Below are positions 44,855-54,337 of a stretch of DNA of 64,000 nt, piece by piece. The notes beneath the pieces were generated by a model. It did not search any database. It worked only from the letters and a program-made list of their open reading frames with translations, and was not told the origin of the DNA. Source of the DNA: Sulfoacidibacillus thermotolerans (GTDB lineage Bacteria > Bacillota > Bacilli > Alicyclobacillales > SLC66); assembly GCF_003144315.1 (NCBI RefSeq), contig NZ_MPDK01000002.1, forward strand, positions 186,001 to 250,000, given 5' to 3'. Numbering within the stretch: position 1 is the first letter of the stretch; the number at the start of each line of letters is the position of its first letter. The translations under genes were made by a program, and so were the position numbers.

Positions 44855-46194
44855 TAGATCGCCTCCACTCGTTTTGCTGCATATTCAATTTGTTCGCGAC
44901 TCAGTACTTCCGTGGTAGCTACTACAAAGTGATCTTGCAATTCTTCATAGGCTCCACCCAGAGAATAACCGAGAAAAATTCGTTCATTCGCTAATTCTCT
45001 CCACTTGCGTTTCCCGTCTGGAAGAGAGATTACAAACTCGTGAAAATAAGGACCTGTAAAGGGAAGATGAGCACCTGCGGCAGCGAATTGCTGTGCAGCA
45101 TAATGCGCTTTTGCGAAACATTGATACGCGACATCGCGAAGTCCGTTCGGCCCCATATACGCTAAATATACAGATGCGGCGAGTGCATTTAATGCTTGGT
45201 TGGAACAAATATTAGAGGAAGCTTTTTCACGTCTGATGTGCTGCTCGCGCGCCTGTAAAGTCAAAACAAAACCACGACGACCATCGCGATCTTTGGTTTG
45301 CCCAACAATTCTTCCTGGTAATCTGCGTGTGAGCGCGGACGTTGTTGCCATAACGCCAAGATAAGGACCTCCAAAAGAGAGGGAATTGCCTAGCGACTGT
45401 CCTTCAGCAATTGCAATGTCAGCCCCTAACTTGCCAGGTGCCTCAAGTAAACCTAAAGCAATAGGATACGTATTAACGATCAAAAGCGCTCCATAGCTGT
45501 GTGCAAGTTCTGCAATTGCTCGCACATCTTCGATCGCTCCAAAAAAATTGGGATACTGAATCACCACAGCCGCGATCTCTTGAGACATCGCTTGACTCAG
45601 TGCCGAGAAATCAAGCATACCATTAGCCATACCAATTTCTTGCGTCAAAATATGCTGACCAGTTGCATAGGTCTGCATGACCGCGCGATACTCAGGATGA
45701 ACTGTGCGCGCGACTAACACTTTTTCGCGTCGCGTATGAGCACAAGCCATGACAGCAGCCTCGCCTAGCGCTGTTGGGCCATCGTAAAGTGAGGCGTTGG
45801 AAACATCTAGTCCCATAAGTTCTGCAACAAGCGATTGATATTCAAAAATGGCCTGCAACATCCCTTGGCTAATTTCTGGCTGATAGGGAGTGTACGAAGT
45901 ATAAAATTCGGATCGACTAATTACTGCATCTACGACACTAGGAATATAGTGGCGATAAGCGCCAGCGCCGAGAAAAGAGATCGCATTTCCGAGTTCCACA
46001 TTTTTTCCTGCTAGTTCGCGCATTTCCTGCATGAGTTCCCATTCGCTCGCTGCACGTGGAAGATCGAGCGAATGATTTAATTTAACAGTTTCTGGAATGT
46101 CTGAAAACAATTCCTCTATGCGTTTGAGCCCTACTTGTTGCAGCATATATTCGCGATCTTCTTGCGTATTTGGGATATAACTAAACGAATTCAC
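44854..46194 (-). CDS. gcvPA: glycine dehydrogenase (decarboxylating) subunit 1
   Basis: A 446-residue first subunit of the glycine cleavage P-protein. It begins with [18 protein letters not shown] and has [54 protein letters not shown] and a C-terminal GPYFHEFVI. It pairs with GcvPB. Order gcvT-gcvPA-gcvPB is the same as in Bacillus, and the whole operon lies behind the glycine riboswitch. Confidence 0.96.
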   Translation of the reverse strand: MNSFSYIPNTQEDREYMLQQVGLKRIEELFSDIPETVKLNHSLDLPRAASEWELMQEMRELAGKNVELGNAISFLGAGAYRHYIPSVVDAVISRSEFYTSYTPYQPEISQGMLQAIFEYQSLVAELMGLDVSNASLYDGPTALGEAAVMACAHTRREKVLVARTVHPEYRAVMQTYATGQHILTQEIGMANGMLDFSALSQAMSQEIAAVVIQYPNFFGAIEDVRAIAELAHSYGALLIVNTYPIALGLLEAPGKLGADIAIAEGQSLGNSLSFGGPYLGVMATTSALTRRLPGRIVGQTKDRDGRRGFVLTLQAREQHIRREKASSNICSNQALNALAASVYLAYMGPNGLRDVAYQCFAKAHYAAQQFAAAGAHLPFTGPYFHEFVISLPDGKRKWRELANERIFLGYSLGGAYEELQDHFVVATTEVLSREQIEYAAKRVEAI

Positions 46195-46248
46195 AACTTC
46201 GCCTCCTAAGTCTGAGATAACTTTTCAAATCTAAATGGTAAACAGTCG

Positions 46249-47337
46249 TCATTTTGCCCTTTTATAAAATGGGGTCTTAACCACTTTGGCCTCACTCAAT
46301 TTACCGCGAATATCGATGAAAAGATCGCTGCCAAGCTCTCCATATTCTTTCTCGACAAGCGCTAAACCAATACTCTTGTGCAAAGTGGGACTCATTGTAC
46401 CACTCGTAACCATCCCAACCTTTTTCCCTGCTGCCAACACTTCATGTGATGCTCGTGCAATCCCTCGATCTTTTAATTCAAAACCGACGAGCTTGCGAGT
46501 GACACCTTGCTCTTTTTGTTGCAATAAAGCTTCACGACCGTAAAATTCAGCTTTTTGCAACTTAACAAAGGTCCCTAAACCAGCTTCTAACGGACTGATT
46601 TCAGGGCTGAGCTCGTGTCCATAAAGCGGCAAACGCGCTTCAAGTCGCAATGTATCCCGCGCGCCAAGCCCGCAGGCTAAAATCCCCTCCTGCTCCCCTG
46701 CTGCCATAAGTGCTAAAAACAACTTGGGCGCCGCACCTGCGTCAAGATAAAGTTCAAACCCATCTTCTCCTGTGTACCCTGTACGCGAAACCAGACAAGG
46801 AATGCCTGCAACATCAACATTTTGTCGACTGTGATAATACGGGATATCTGCCACCGGTTGATCTGTTAATTTTTGCAGAACTGACACGGAATTTGGGCCT
46901 TGTAAAGCAAGTTGCGCCGTTTCTTGTGAACGATTCACAATGACCGCCCCGTGATCGTGGGACAGAAACCACGCTTCGTCCTTTTCAATATTCCCGGCAT
47001 TTACAACAACTAGATATTTTTCTTCCTCTAACCGATAGATCAATACATCATCTACTGTACCGCCGTCTTCGTAACACATAGGACTGTACAATGCCTGGGA
47101 TATTTCGAGCCGCCCCACATCATTTGTTACAATATTCTGCAAAAAATGATAGGCATGAGGACCTGAAACCTCAAATTCCCCCATGTGCGAAACGTCAAAC
47201 AGCCCTACTTTCGTCCGCACTGCTTCGTGTTCCGCAAGAATGCCACGGAATTGCACAGGCATTTCCCATCCACCAAAATCAATCGTCTTTGCGCCAAATT
47301 GAGCGTAAAGATCATAGAGCGGGGTACGTTTTAACAA
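46249..47337 (-). CDS. gcvT: aminomethyltransferase, glycine cleavage T-protein
   Basis: A 362-residue folate enzyme that moves the methylene group from the aminomethyl-lipoyl H-protein to tetrahydrofolate, releasing ammonia. [41 protein letters not shown] (with the catalytic aspartate region) and [15 protein letters not shown] are typical. The TTG at 47337 ([10 protein letters not shown]) is chosen because AAAGGAG lies 10 bases upstream; the in-frame ATG at 47358 contains that site. It is the first gene of the gcv operon, under a glycine riboswitch. Confidence 0.95.
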   Translation of the reverse strand: MLKRTPLYDLYAQFGAKTIDFGGWEMPVQFRGILAEHEAVRTKVGLFDVSHMGEFEVSGPHAYHFLQNIVTNDVGRLEISQALYSPMCYEDGGTVDDVLIYRLEEEKYLVVVNAGNIEKDEAWFLSHDHGAVIVNRSQETAQLALQGPNSVSVLQKLTDQPVADIPYYHSRQNVDVAGIPCLVSRTGYTGEDGFELYLDAGAAPKLFLALMAAGEQEGILACGLGARDTLRLEARLPLYGHELSPEISPLEAGLGTFVKLQKAEFYGREALLQQKEQGVTRKLVGFELKDRGIARASHEVLAAGKKVGMVTSGTMSPTLHKSIGLALVEKEYGELGSDLFIDIRGKLSEAKVVKTPFYKRAK

Positions 47338-47407
47338 ATGAATCACACTCCTTTTCATGACAACTTAGAATTTGCGAGACCAATTATCAGCCTAAACAAC
47401 AAAAAAA

Positions 47408-47431
47408 GACACCAAACGAAACGTCGGTATC
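47408..47431 (-). terminator. riboswitch-controlled terminator of the gcv operon
   Basis: On the minus strand GATACCGACG...GTTTGGTGTC forms a stem and a run of seven T residues follows (47407-47401). It directly follows the second glycine aptamer, so it is the expression platform. Confidence 0.85.
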
Positions 47432-47634
47432 TTCTCTGTCCATTTACCTGAGAGTTCACGTGATGAAGCGACGAGATTCCGCGCGTACATCACCATTTCC
47501 CCGTGGGTGGCCATAGGCACTCTCCAGAGTTGCGTCCCACCGCAGTACTTCTACCTGAGAGATTCACAAGACAGAACCGCATTTTCCCTTGTTTGCTCCT
47601 TCGGCGGTGGATCTAAGATCCAACACTCTCCTAC
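47432..47634 (-). promoter_or_regulatory. tandem glycine riboswitch
   Basis: Two glycine aptamers in series on the minus strand, upstream of gcvT. The first contains GGAGAGTG, ACCGCCGAAGGAGCAAAC and AATCTCTCAGGTA. The second contains TGGAGAGTGCCTATGGCCACC and AACTCTCAGGTAAATGGACAG. These are the conserved glycine-binding core segments, and a short linker separates the aptamers. A terminator follows directly. The known logic is that glycine binding prevents termination and turns on the cleavage operon. Confidence 0.95.
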
Positions 47635-47666
47635 GATGGTCATCCGCTTATCTAATTTTCGACTTT

Positions 47667-47696
47667 AGTATACCTTCAATCAGAGCATTTTGCCAA
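47667..47696 (-). promoter_or_regulatory. candidate sigma-A promoter of the gcv operon
   Basis: On the minus strand TTGGCA (47696-47691), an 18-base spacer and TATACT (47672-47667) lie about 33 bases before the first riboswitch aptamer. The region is shared with the divergent yqhH gene. Confidence 0.5.
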
Positions 47697-47786
47697 CTTC
47701 AAATCCAAAGCATCGCGCTTGAGTGAAGAAGATTTGGACATACTGGATACAAAGTCTTGAAACACTTGGGAGAAAGGGGTACCCCT

Positions 47787-49445
47787 ATGTATCAATACAT
47801 TGAACAGATGGATTTACGCAAACAACTGGCGGAACGAGGGGATATGCCAGCTGGAAAATGGGCGCTTTTTCAGTTGGCTTATGAAGCCGAAAAACAATTT
47901 CTATCCTCTTCATTTGATGATTTTATTTGTCTTGGAGCTCTCCCTGGTCTTGTTCCATTTCCTCACCAAATCGAGACCGCAAAGCGCGTTGTGAACGAAT
48001 TGCATGGGCGCGCTCTGCTTGCCGATGAAGTAGGCCTTGGCAAAACCATTGAGGCAGGACTTATTTTAAAAGAATATTTGATGCGCGGCCTTGTAAAAAA
48101 AGCGCTTATCTTAGTTCCCGCCTCACTGGTACTGCAATGGACGCGTGAACTTAATGAGAAATTTGCCATCCATGCATTTGCCCAGCGCAATGAATGGTCT
48201 TGGACCACCTACGACATTCTCGTCGCATCAATTGATACAACAAAGCGAGACCCGCATCGCAGTGCAGTTCTCTCACAAAATTACGATATTGTGATCGTTG
48301 ATGAAGCACACAAATTAAAAAATAGCAAAACGCGCAACTGGCAACTCATTAATCAATTGCGCAAAAAATATTTACTCCTGGTCACTGCCACACCAGTACA
48401 AAATGATATGCGCGAACTTTTTAATCTAATTAATCTCCTGCGGCCTGGCCAACTCGGCAATCAAACAGCGTTTCAGGCCAATCACGTTGACTCCAAACGA
48501 ATCCCCAAAAACCCACAAGCACTTCGCAGTGCAGTTGGCGAAGTCATGGTTAGAAATCGCAGAGAAATGGGAGGCGTTGAATTTACCGAACGACTCGTCG
48601 AGGTTGTTCCGATTTCTTTGTCGAAAGAGGAGCAATTGCTTTATGATACCGTCACAGAATTTATTAGGGATGCTTATGTGAAACTCCGCGAAAAAAAACG
48701 CAGTGTCCTCTCGCTGATCACGTTGCAACGTGAAATTTGTAGCAGTTCCTATGCAGCGCTTGGCACATTAGAAACGATGCAAAAAGATAAACGTCTAACC
48801 GATCAGGAACGCATCGCACTCACTGACATCTATCACTTAGCAGAATCAGTCCCAAACTATACCAAAGTAAATCGAGTGATTGATTTAGTTAAAAAAATCG
48901 ACGATAAAGTCATTATTTTTACTGAATATCGCGCGACACAAGATTTCCTCCTGTATATGCTACAGCAATCCGGCATCAAGGGAGTTTTATTTCGGGGCGG
49001 CTATAAACGCGGGAAAAAAGATTGGATGAAAGATTTATTTGAACACCGAGCTCAAGTATTGATCGCTACAGAAGCAGGCGGAGAAGGCATCAACCTTCAA
49101 TTTTGTAATCAAGTCATCAATTTTGATTTACCGTGGAATCCTATGCGCATCGAACAACGCATAGGACGCGTCCATCGCCTGGGTCAAACGCGACCTGTCT
49201 ATATCCACAATTTCTCTACAAAAGGTACCATCGAAGAATACATTGTTCATTTATTGCAAGATAAAATCCGCATGTTTGAAATGGTCATTGGAAAATTAGA
49301 CGTAATCTTAGGACCGAAAGCATTTGAAGAAGATCTCATGCGAACTTTTATGGAGAGTGGGAGTGATGCAGAAATTCGTGCGCGACTCTCTGCACTTTCA
49401 CATCGCGTGCAAACTTCAGGAACTGAACAACTCGCAAGCGTCTGA
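47787..49445 (+). CDS. yqhH: SNF2-family DNA helicase/translocase YqhH
   Basis: A 552-residue SF2 ATPase of the SNF2/RapA-like group. Motif I is LLADEVGLGKTIEAGLIL, motif Ia LILVPASLVLQW, motif II VDEAHKLKN, motif III LLVTATPVQND, motif V ATEAGGEGINLQFCNQVINFDLPWNP and motif VI QRIGRVHRLGQT. No extra DNA-binding or chromo domain is obvious. In Bacillus yqhH lies divergent from gcvT and next to yqhG, as here. The ATG at 47787 has AAAGGGG 8 bases upstream. The substrate is unknown; a role in remodelling RNA polymerase or DNA complexes is only a family-based guess. Confidence 0.92.
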   Translation: MYQYIEQMDLRKQLAERGDMPAGKWALFQLAYEAEKQFLSSSFDDFICLGALPGLVPFPHQIETAKRVVNELHGRALLADEVGLGKTIEAGLILKEYLMRGLVKKALILVPASLVLQWTRELNEKFAIHAFAQRNEWSWTTYDILVASIDTTKRDPHRSAVLSQNYDIVIVDEAHKLKNSKTRNWQLINQLRKKYLLLVTATPVQNDMRELFNLINLLRPGQLGNQTAFQANHVDSKRIPKNPQALRSAVGEVMVRNRREMGGVEFTERLVEVVPISLSKEEQLLYDTVTEFIRDAYVKLREKKRSVLSLITLQREICSSSYAALGTLETMQKDKRLTDQERIALTDIYHLAESVPNYTKVNRVIDLVKKIDDKVIIFTEYRATQDFLLYMLQQSGIKGVLFRGGYKRGKKDWMKDLFEHRAQVLIATEAGGEGINLQFCNQVINFDLPWNPMRIEQRIGRVHRLGQTRPVYIHNFSTKGTIEEYIVHLLQDKIRMFEMVIGKLDVILGPKAFEEDLMRTFMESGSDAEIRARLSALSHRVQTSGTEQLASV

Positions 49446-49465
49446 CACGTGTCACATGACACGTG
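49446..49465. repeat. palindrome with two CACGTG cores between yqhH and yqhG
   Basis: CACGTGTCA and TGACACGTG are exact inverted copies separated by two bases, starting just after the yqhH stop. Each arm also contains a CACGTG palindrome. It could be a protein-binding site or a processing hairpin. Confidence 0.6.
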
Positions 49466-49508
49466 ACCATCTTTTTATCAGTGTATGAAAGAAAGGAGAA
49501 ACATATCG

Positions 49509-50411
49509 TTGCCATTTCAATCTGATCTCTACATGTACTGCAAACGTTATTTTGAAACCGTTGGCGCAACTTTCTTGCCAGCACAAGAAGGGGCCTTATG
49601 TGTGGAAATTCCTCGCGATGTAGATAAAGAATTAACAGATCGACCTTTTTATTGGATGTGGGTGGAAGCCATGAACGAAAATCCCCCCTGTACGATTCTC
49701 TATCTCACATTTTCCCCGGAACTCGAACCCATTGACGCGCCTGAAAGAGCTAAACCTGAGTTAATCACTCCAGGGTGTTACCGCATGATGCGAATCTATG
49801 CCAGCGCAAAAACGCGCGGAACATTTGCATCAACCTATGAAAGTGAAGGAAAGCTCTCCCCATACGCAATCTTCATTGTAAAAATTTCATTGATTTCAGA
49901 TCGAAGACAAGATTTTTTAGAATCATACGCAATTGATTTGACCAACTTACAAGTATATGGAAATGTAATGGAACATCTCACAAAGCGTAAGTTACAAGAT
50001 GAAAGACCCTTACACGCCCAAATTTTCCCTGTCCCTATCGATATGGACCAAATATTTACACTGCTATTACAATGCGTTCGACTCGATGTCGAAGAACGCG
50101 ATCACACGTGGGCAAAAGATGCAAAAAAACGGCTCGAAAACGAATTATCAAAACTCGACCATTACTACTTATCCATTCTAAGCAGTAAAGAGAAAGTGCA
50201 CGCTCAGCAATCACCCAAAGAACTTGACCGACCGTTTGAAAAAACACTTATCGAAAATGCACAAACAAACTTTGAATCGACAACAAATAGTTGGTCGATT
50301 GAAGCTGAAAGGGAACTGCGAAAAGCAGAACTGATCTGGCGCATGGAACCTAAAATTGAGGTCCGCCCACAACAAATTGCACTTGCATATCTCGCCTCTG
50401 CACCCGTATAA
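49509..50411 (+). CDS. yqhG: YqhG family protein of unknown function
   Basis: A 300-residue protein matching Bacillus YqhG in position and in its N-terminal part (FQSDLYMYCKRYFETVGATF...VDKELTDRPFYWMWVEAMNENP). The C-terminal half is helical and charged (AKDAKKRLENELSKLDHYYLSI). It has no signal peptide or membrane span. The TTG at 49509 is preferred since GGAG lies 10 bases upstream; the ATG at 49485 contains part of that site. It is 63 bases downstream of yqhH and convergent with the dnaI-like gene, 11 bases apart. The role is unknown; conserved pairing with YqhH suggests they act together. Confidence 0.85.
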   Translation: MPFQSDLYMYCKRYFETVGATFLPAQEGALCVEIPRDVDKELTDRPFYWMWVEAMNENPPCTILYLTFSPELEPIDAPERAKPELITPGCYRMMRIYASAKTRGTFASTYESEGKLSPYAIFIVKISLISDRRQDFLESYAIDLTNLQVYGNVMEHLTKRKLQDERPLHAQIFPVPIDMDQIFTLLLQCVRLDVEERDHTWAKDAKKRLENELSKLDHYYLSILSSKEKVHAQQSPKELDRPFEKTLIENAQTNFESTTNSWSIEAERELRKAELIWRMEPKIEVRPQQIALAYLASAPV

Positions 50412-50422
50412 GAAGGAATAAC

Positions 50423-51358
50423 TTACACGTCAAGAATTTCTGCATTCGCAATGCGATAATCAGTCCCATCAAGATACCCGACACGAGTCCCCCCGATGAT
50501 CCGACTCTTTAAAGGGTCAATGAAATTTGCCATATCCAGAGGCATTCGATCATACAGATTGGGGGGAGCAAAATTACTCGTGTAAAGCGTAGGAAGTTTT
50601 GCAGCAAAACGCTGGTTAACAATTCGAAACAATTTTTCCAAAGTAAATTCATTCGGCCGTTCCTGCCCGATCTCATCGAGCGCAAGAACAGGAACGGTGG
50701 AAAACGTCTCCAAAGCAGGTTCGATGTCTTTCCCCTCTCCAATCATACTGCGTAAGCGATCAAATAAGGCGTCAACACGAACAAAGATCGCAGGGACTTT
50801 GCGCTCTTCTAAACGGTTGATCATTGCGTGCAGGAGGTGTGTTTTCCCTACTCCAGCTGGACCAAAGATATAAAGCCCCTTCATGTCGTCACCAGGCTTG
50901 TACTGATTGGCAAAGGTTTGTGCCGCTGCAAAAAGTTTTGGTTTCCTTACTCTCTGCGATTTCGGAAAATTTGCAAACGCCAACTGTAAATCATAAGGAG
51001 TCCGCTCAGAATAGGATTGGTATCTTGCTGCACGCGATAAAGCTAGATATTCAAGAAACGGAGAACAATAACTTGTCTTTAGAACGAGTTGACCATTATA
51101 TAGATCTAACCGATACTGCATCCCCTTGGCGTCACCCATTTTTCCACAATGCTCATATCCAGTACAGCTATCACAAATTTTATTTTGCGCGATGACATCA
51201 AGGAGCAACGGTTGCGCACGTCTAATCGCATCATCTGAAACCTGAAGCTCTTTAAGCTCCGGTAACTTAACGCGCAACGTTGCAGGATCGATCTTATCCC
51301 TCGCTGCAGATGCCGACAGCTCCTTAGGCAACAAACCCGAGAGCCGTTCTAAACTCAT
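50423..51358 (-). CDS. dnaI: DnaI-like primosomal helicase loader
   Basis: A 311-residue AAA+ ATPase of the DnaI/DnaC type that loads the replicative helicase DnaC/DnaB. An N-terminal zinc-binding region has C62, C65, C71 and C98. The AAA+ domain has Walker A GPAGVGKTHLLHAM (166-179), Walker B VLALDEIGQER, sensor-1 LPTLYTSNF and arginine-finger region DPLKSRIIGG. In Bacillus dnaI lies beside dnaB and thrS; here it overlaps the asnB stop by 4 bases (ATGA). Whether this is the only dnaI of the cell or a paralogue cannot be decided from the window. Confidence 0.85.
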   Translation of the reverse strand: MSLERLSGLLPKELSASAARDKIDPATLRVKLPELKELQVSDDAIRRAQPLLLDVIAQNKICDSCTGYEHCGKMGDAKGMQYRLDLYNGQLVLKTSYCSPFLEYLALSRAARYQSYSERTPYDLQLAFANFPKSQRVRKPKLFAAAQTFANQYKPGDDMKGLYIFGPAGVGKTHLLHAMINRLEERKVPAIFVRVDALFDRLRSMIGEGKDIEPALETFSTVPVLALDEIGQERPNEFTLEKLFRIVNQRFAAKLPTLYTSNFAPPNLYDRMPLDMANFIDPLKSRIIGGTRVGYLDGTDYRIANAEILDV

Positions 51359-53277
51359 ACGAACTCCTCCACGAACATTCGATGTCGGCGCTTGGCCACA
51401 AGCTCTGATTCCTTTGAAATAAAACTTTGCGATTGAACGACAAAAATTTGATGCCAGAGCAAGAAAATTACAATTGCCCAGATTTTGCGTGCATGATCAC
51501 GTACACCTTGACGATGTTCCTCAAGCAAATGCAACACGTAATCCTTATCAAATAAGTCATCTAACGTACTAGATCCAATGATCTCACGAGCGAATTGATA
51601 ATGTTCGTCACGTAGCCATTTACGCGTAGGAACTGGAAAACCAAGTTTCTTACGCTCAGTTACTTCTTTTGGTAATAATTTACGAACTGCTTCACGCAAT
51701 ACATATTTAGTCGTACCGTTAGCTAATCGATAAGCTGCTGGAATTTTTGATGCAAATTCAAACACCTGTCTGTCTAAAAAAGGAACACGTAGTTCCACAC
51801 TATTTGCCATTGTCATCTTATCTGCCTTCATGAGGATGTCTCCTGGCAACCAAGTGTGCAGATCTAAATACTGCATCTTTGTCACATCGTCTGCATCTTG
51901 TACTTGTTGATAATACCTCCCAGTGAGATCCGTCGGACGACCATATCCCAACTTTTCCGGATCGAATTTGACAAACTTCCTTTTCTCCGCTTCCGAGAAC
52001 AGGAATGCATTTCCAAAGAAACGCTGTTCAACTGTTTTTGAGCCCCGCATAAGAAAGCTGCGACCTTTCATCCCTTCAGGTATGATCTGAGCCACATCAC
52101 CTAACCCTTGCCGCATACTAGGTGGTAAATAGTCAAATACACGCAATGAAAGTGGTTCTCTATAAATCGTATAACCGCCAAATATTTCGTCAGCACCTTC
52201 CCCTGACAACACAACGGTTACGTGTTCGCTCGCTAATTCTGAAACAAAATACAAAGCTATGGCAGACGGATCTGCTACAGGTTCATCTTGATGATATACG
52301 AGGCGCGGAAGTTCTTCTAAGTAACGTTTCGCCGATATGACCGTATCGCGATGAACTGTGCCAAGTACGCGAGCCGTCTCGCGCGCATACTCAATCTCAC
52401 TAAGTCCTCCAGCACCTTCAAAACCTACCGTAAAGGTTTGAACCTCTTCTAATTCTTTTAATAAAGCTACAATCGCACTTGAGTCCACTCCAGATGACAA
52501 AAAGGCACCGCGTGGAACATCGCTATTCATATGCACACGTACCGACTCGCGAAGTTGTTCTAGAACACCTTCTACAAAATATGACACAGGTTGTTCAATA
52601 GGAGTAAATGCAAGTTGATAATATCTTTTGATAACGACTTCGTTTCCTCGTGCGATTAGGTAGTGAGCCGGTGGCAACTTCCAAATTCCTTCAAACATCG
52701 TCATGGGTTCGGGAACATACTGAAAGGTCAAATAGTTCCAAAATGCCTCGCGATCAATTTCACGCGATATCCCTGGAATTTTGAGCAAGCTTTTAATTTC
52801 TGAGGAAAAAGCAAGAAAATCGCTGTTGTACGTATAATATAAGGGTTTAATTCCAAATAGATCACGCGCCAAAAAAAGTTGTTCTTTTTTCCCATCCCAA
52901 ATTCCAAACGCAAACATTCCACGCAATTTAGAAACACATTCAACTCCATATTCCTCATACAAATGTATGATCACTTCTGTATCCGTCTCCGTTTTAAAGC
53001 TGTGACCGCAAGCAATCAATTCATCACGTAAATCCTTATAGTTATAAATTTCCCCATTAAATACAATCCAAATACTTTCATCTTCGTTCGTTAAGGGTTG
53101 ATGCCCACCTTTTAAATCAATAATCGCCAAACGACGAAATCCCAATCCAAGGGACCCGTCAAAATAATATCCTGCATCATCCGGGCCACGATGTACGATT
53201 TCCCCATTCATGGCATGAATGATCTCTGTGTCACACGCTTGTCCACGACGATTTAAAAACCCAACAATTCCACACAC
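51355..53277 (-). CDS. asnB: asparagine synthetase (glutamine-hydrolysing)
   Basis: A 640-residue enzyme making asparagine from aspartate, ATP and glutamine. The N-terminal nucleophile amidotransferase domain starts with Cys2 (MCGIVGF) and has RLAIIDLKGGHQPL and FNGEIYNY. The synthetase domain has the PP-loop AFLSSGVDSSAIVALL and EGADEIFGGYTIY, with LRVPFLDRQVFEFA. It starts at a GTG with GAGGATG upstream. It lies 24 bases after aroK and is translationally coupled to the dnaI-like gene. Confidence 0.94.
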   Translation of the reverse strand: MCGIVGFLNRRGQACDTEIIHAMNGEIVHRGPDDAGYYFDGSLGLGFRRLAIIDLKGGHQPLTNEDESIWIVFNGEIYNYKDLRDELIACGHSFKTETDTEVIIHLYEEYGVECVSKLRGMFAFGIWDGKKEQLFLARDLFGIKPLYYTYNSDFLAFSSEIKSLLKIPGISREIDREAFWNYLTFQYVPEPMTMFEGIWKLPPAHYLIARGNEVVIKRYYQLAFTPIEQPVSYFVEGVLEQLRESVRVHMNSDVPRGAFLSSGVDSSAIVALLKELEEVQTFTVGFEGAGGLSEIEYARETARVLGTVHRDTVISAKRYLEELPRLVYHQDEPVADPSAIALYFVSELASEHVTVVLSGEGADEIFGGYTIYREPLSLRVFDYLPPSMRQGLGDVAQIIPEGMKGRSFLMRGSKTVEQRFFGNAFLFSEAEKRKFVKFDPEKLGYGRPTDLTGRYYQQVQDADDVTKMQYLDLHTWLPGDILMKADKMTMANSVELRVPFLDRQVFEFASKIPAAYRLANGTTKYVLREAVRKLLPKEVTERKKLGFPVPTRKWLRDEHYQFAREIIGSSTLDDLFDKDYVLHLLEEHRQGVRDHARKIWAIVIFLLWHQIFVVQSQSFISKESELVAKRRHRMFVEEFV

Positions 53278-53301
53278 GTGATAGCCATCCTCTCTACTTC
53301 A

Positions 53302-53826
53302 TCAGATCAAAATCTGCGATCTCCGATTAAATTCATACCAACCGCCCACGATTTTCGCAGCAGCCTCTTCCAAATCGCGAGAATCAACAGTCAAATGAGC
53401 AAATTCATAAGCGTGCTCGCGCTTCGCATGAAGTTGCGCAAGCGTACTCTCCATATCGCCACCTTGTAATAAAGGACGGCTTTTATCGTGTAACAAACGT
53501 TGAACAATCACTTTAAAATCAGCATGCAAATGAATAACGAACGAACGACTGATCAAAAGCGCTCGCGATTGCTCGCGCAACACAGCTCCACCACCTGTAA
53601 CCAATACACTATTAGAAAATCCTTGAGAGACAATATTTTTAAGGATATTACCTTCCACTTCACGAAAATAAGACTCGCCTTTCTCTGCAAAGATTTCAGC
53701 AATTGACATATTCTCTTTGCGCTCGATCATATGATCGAGATCCCATAGGAGAAAGCCATAGCGCATAGCCAGCACCCGACCTAATGAAGATTTCCCCGCA
53801 CCCGTAAAGCCAATCAAAGAAATCAT
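53302..53826 (-). CDS. aroK: shikimate kinase
   Basis: A 174-residue P-loop kinase of aromatic amino acid synthesis. Walker A is GFTGAGKSSLGRVLA, the shikimate-binding WDLDHMIERKENMSIAEIF and GESYFREVE follow, then VTGGGAVL and the lid KSRPLLQGG. The ATG at 53826 is preferred because GAGGAGG lies 6 bases upstream; the open frame extends 15 bases further. It lies between comGG and asnB. Confidence 0.93.
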   Translation of the reverse strand: MISLIGFTGAGKSSLGRVLAMRYGFLLWDLDHMIERKENMSIAEIFAEKGESYFREVEGNILKNIVSQGFSNSVLVTGGGAVLREQSRALLISRSFVIHLHADFKVIVQRLLHDKSRPLLQGGDMESTLAQLHAKREHAYEFAHLTVDSRDLEEAAAKIVGGWYEFNRRSQILI

Positions 53827-53890
53827 CGCAATCCTCCTCATATGGACGCTCCACTATGTTAACACAATTTATTCCCCTATCCTATTGCTC

Positions 53891-54337
53891 TCATGGTGTT
53901 TGTAGCCAGGAGAGTACTGTATGCGATGCTGTATCAACACTCGCAATAATCGTTGCCTGCGCCCCCAAGCGAGTCAAACCTTCTGCCTTTATTTGTACGA
54001 CATTCTTTTGAAAGTAGCCGAGAATCCTCGCACTGTATTCACCCTCTGAAGAGTATACATGATCAATCACAGCTGATTTACCTGCGTATGCATAAGAAAC
54101 TTCCTGCTCAAACCCTGCATGTGCCAAATTATATGCGTTGATCATGTCAATACGCGCACCTTCACGCTGAGCAAAGGTACTATAAAGCATGAGTAAAGTA
54201 GACGAAATAACCATTAGAACTGCAAAAAGTAAGAGCGCAAACGGCAAGGCGGCTCCTCGGTCAGACCGAATGTCCAAGTGCAAAGGAAAAGGCAAATTTA
54301 CTGTCGTAAATTGAATTGCCCTGTCCATAGTATACAT
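53891..54337 (-). CDS. comGG: competence pseudopilin ComGG-like
   Basis: A protein of about 148 residues with a single N-terminal hydrophobic segment after RG (DRGAALPFALLLFAVLMVISSTLLML). It lacks the usual Glu at +5, as in the GspK/PilX class of tip pseudopilins to which ComGG is similar. The soluble domain is poorly conserved. Identification rests on its place as the seventh gene of the comG operon. The N terminus is uncertain: ATG 54337 or TTG 54352 both lie inside the upstream comGF gene, following a GGAG. Confidence 0.65.
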   Translation of the reverse strand: MYTMDRAIQFTTVNLPFPLHLDIRSDRGAALPFALLLFAVLMVISSTLLMLYSTFAQREGARIDMINAYNLAHAGFEQEVSYAYAGKSAVIDHVYSSEGEYSARILGYFQKNVVQIKAEGLTRLGAQATIIASVDTASHTVLSWLQTP

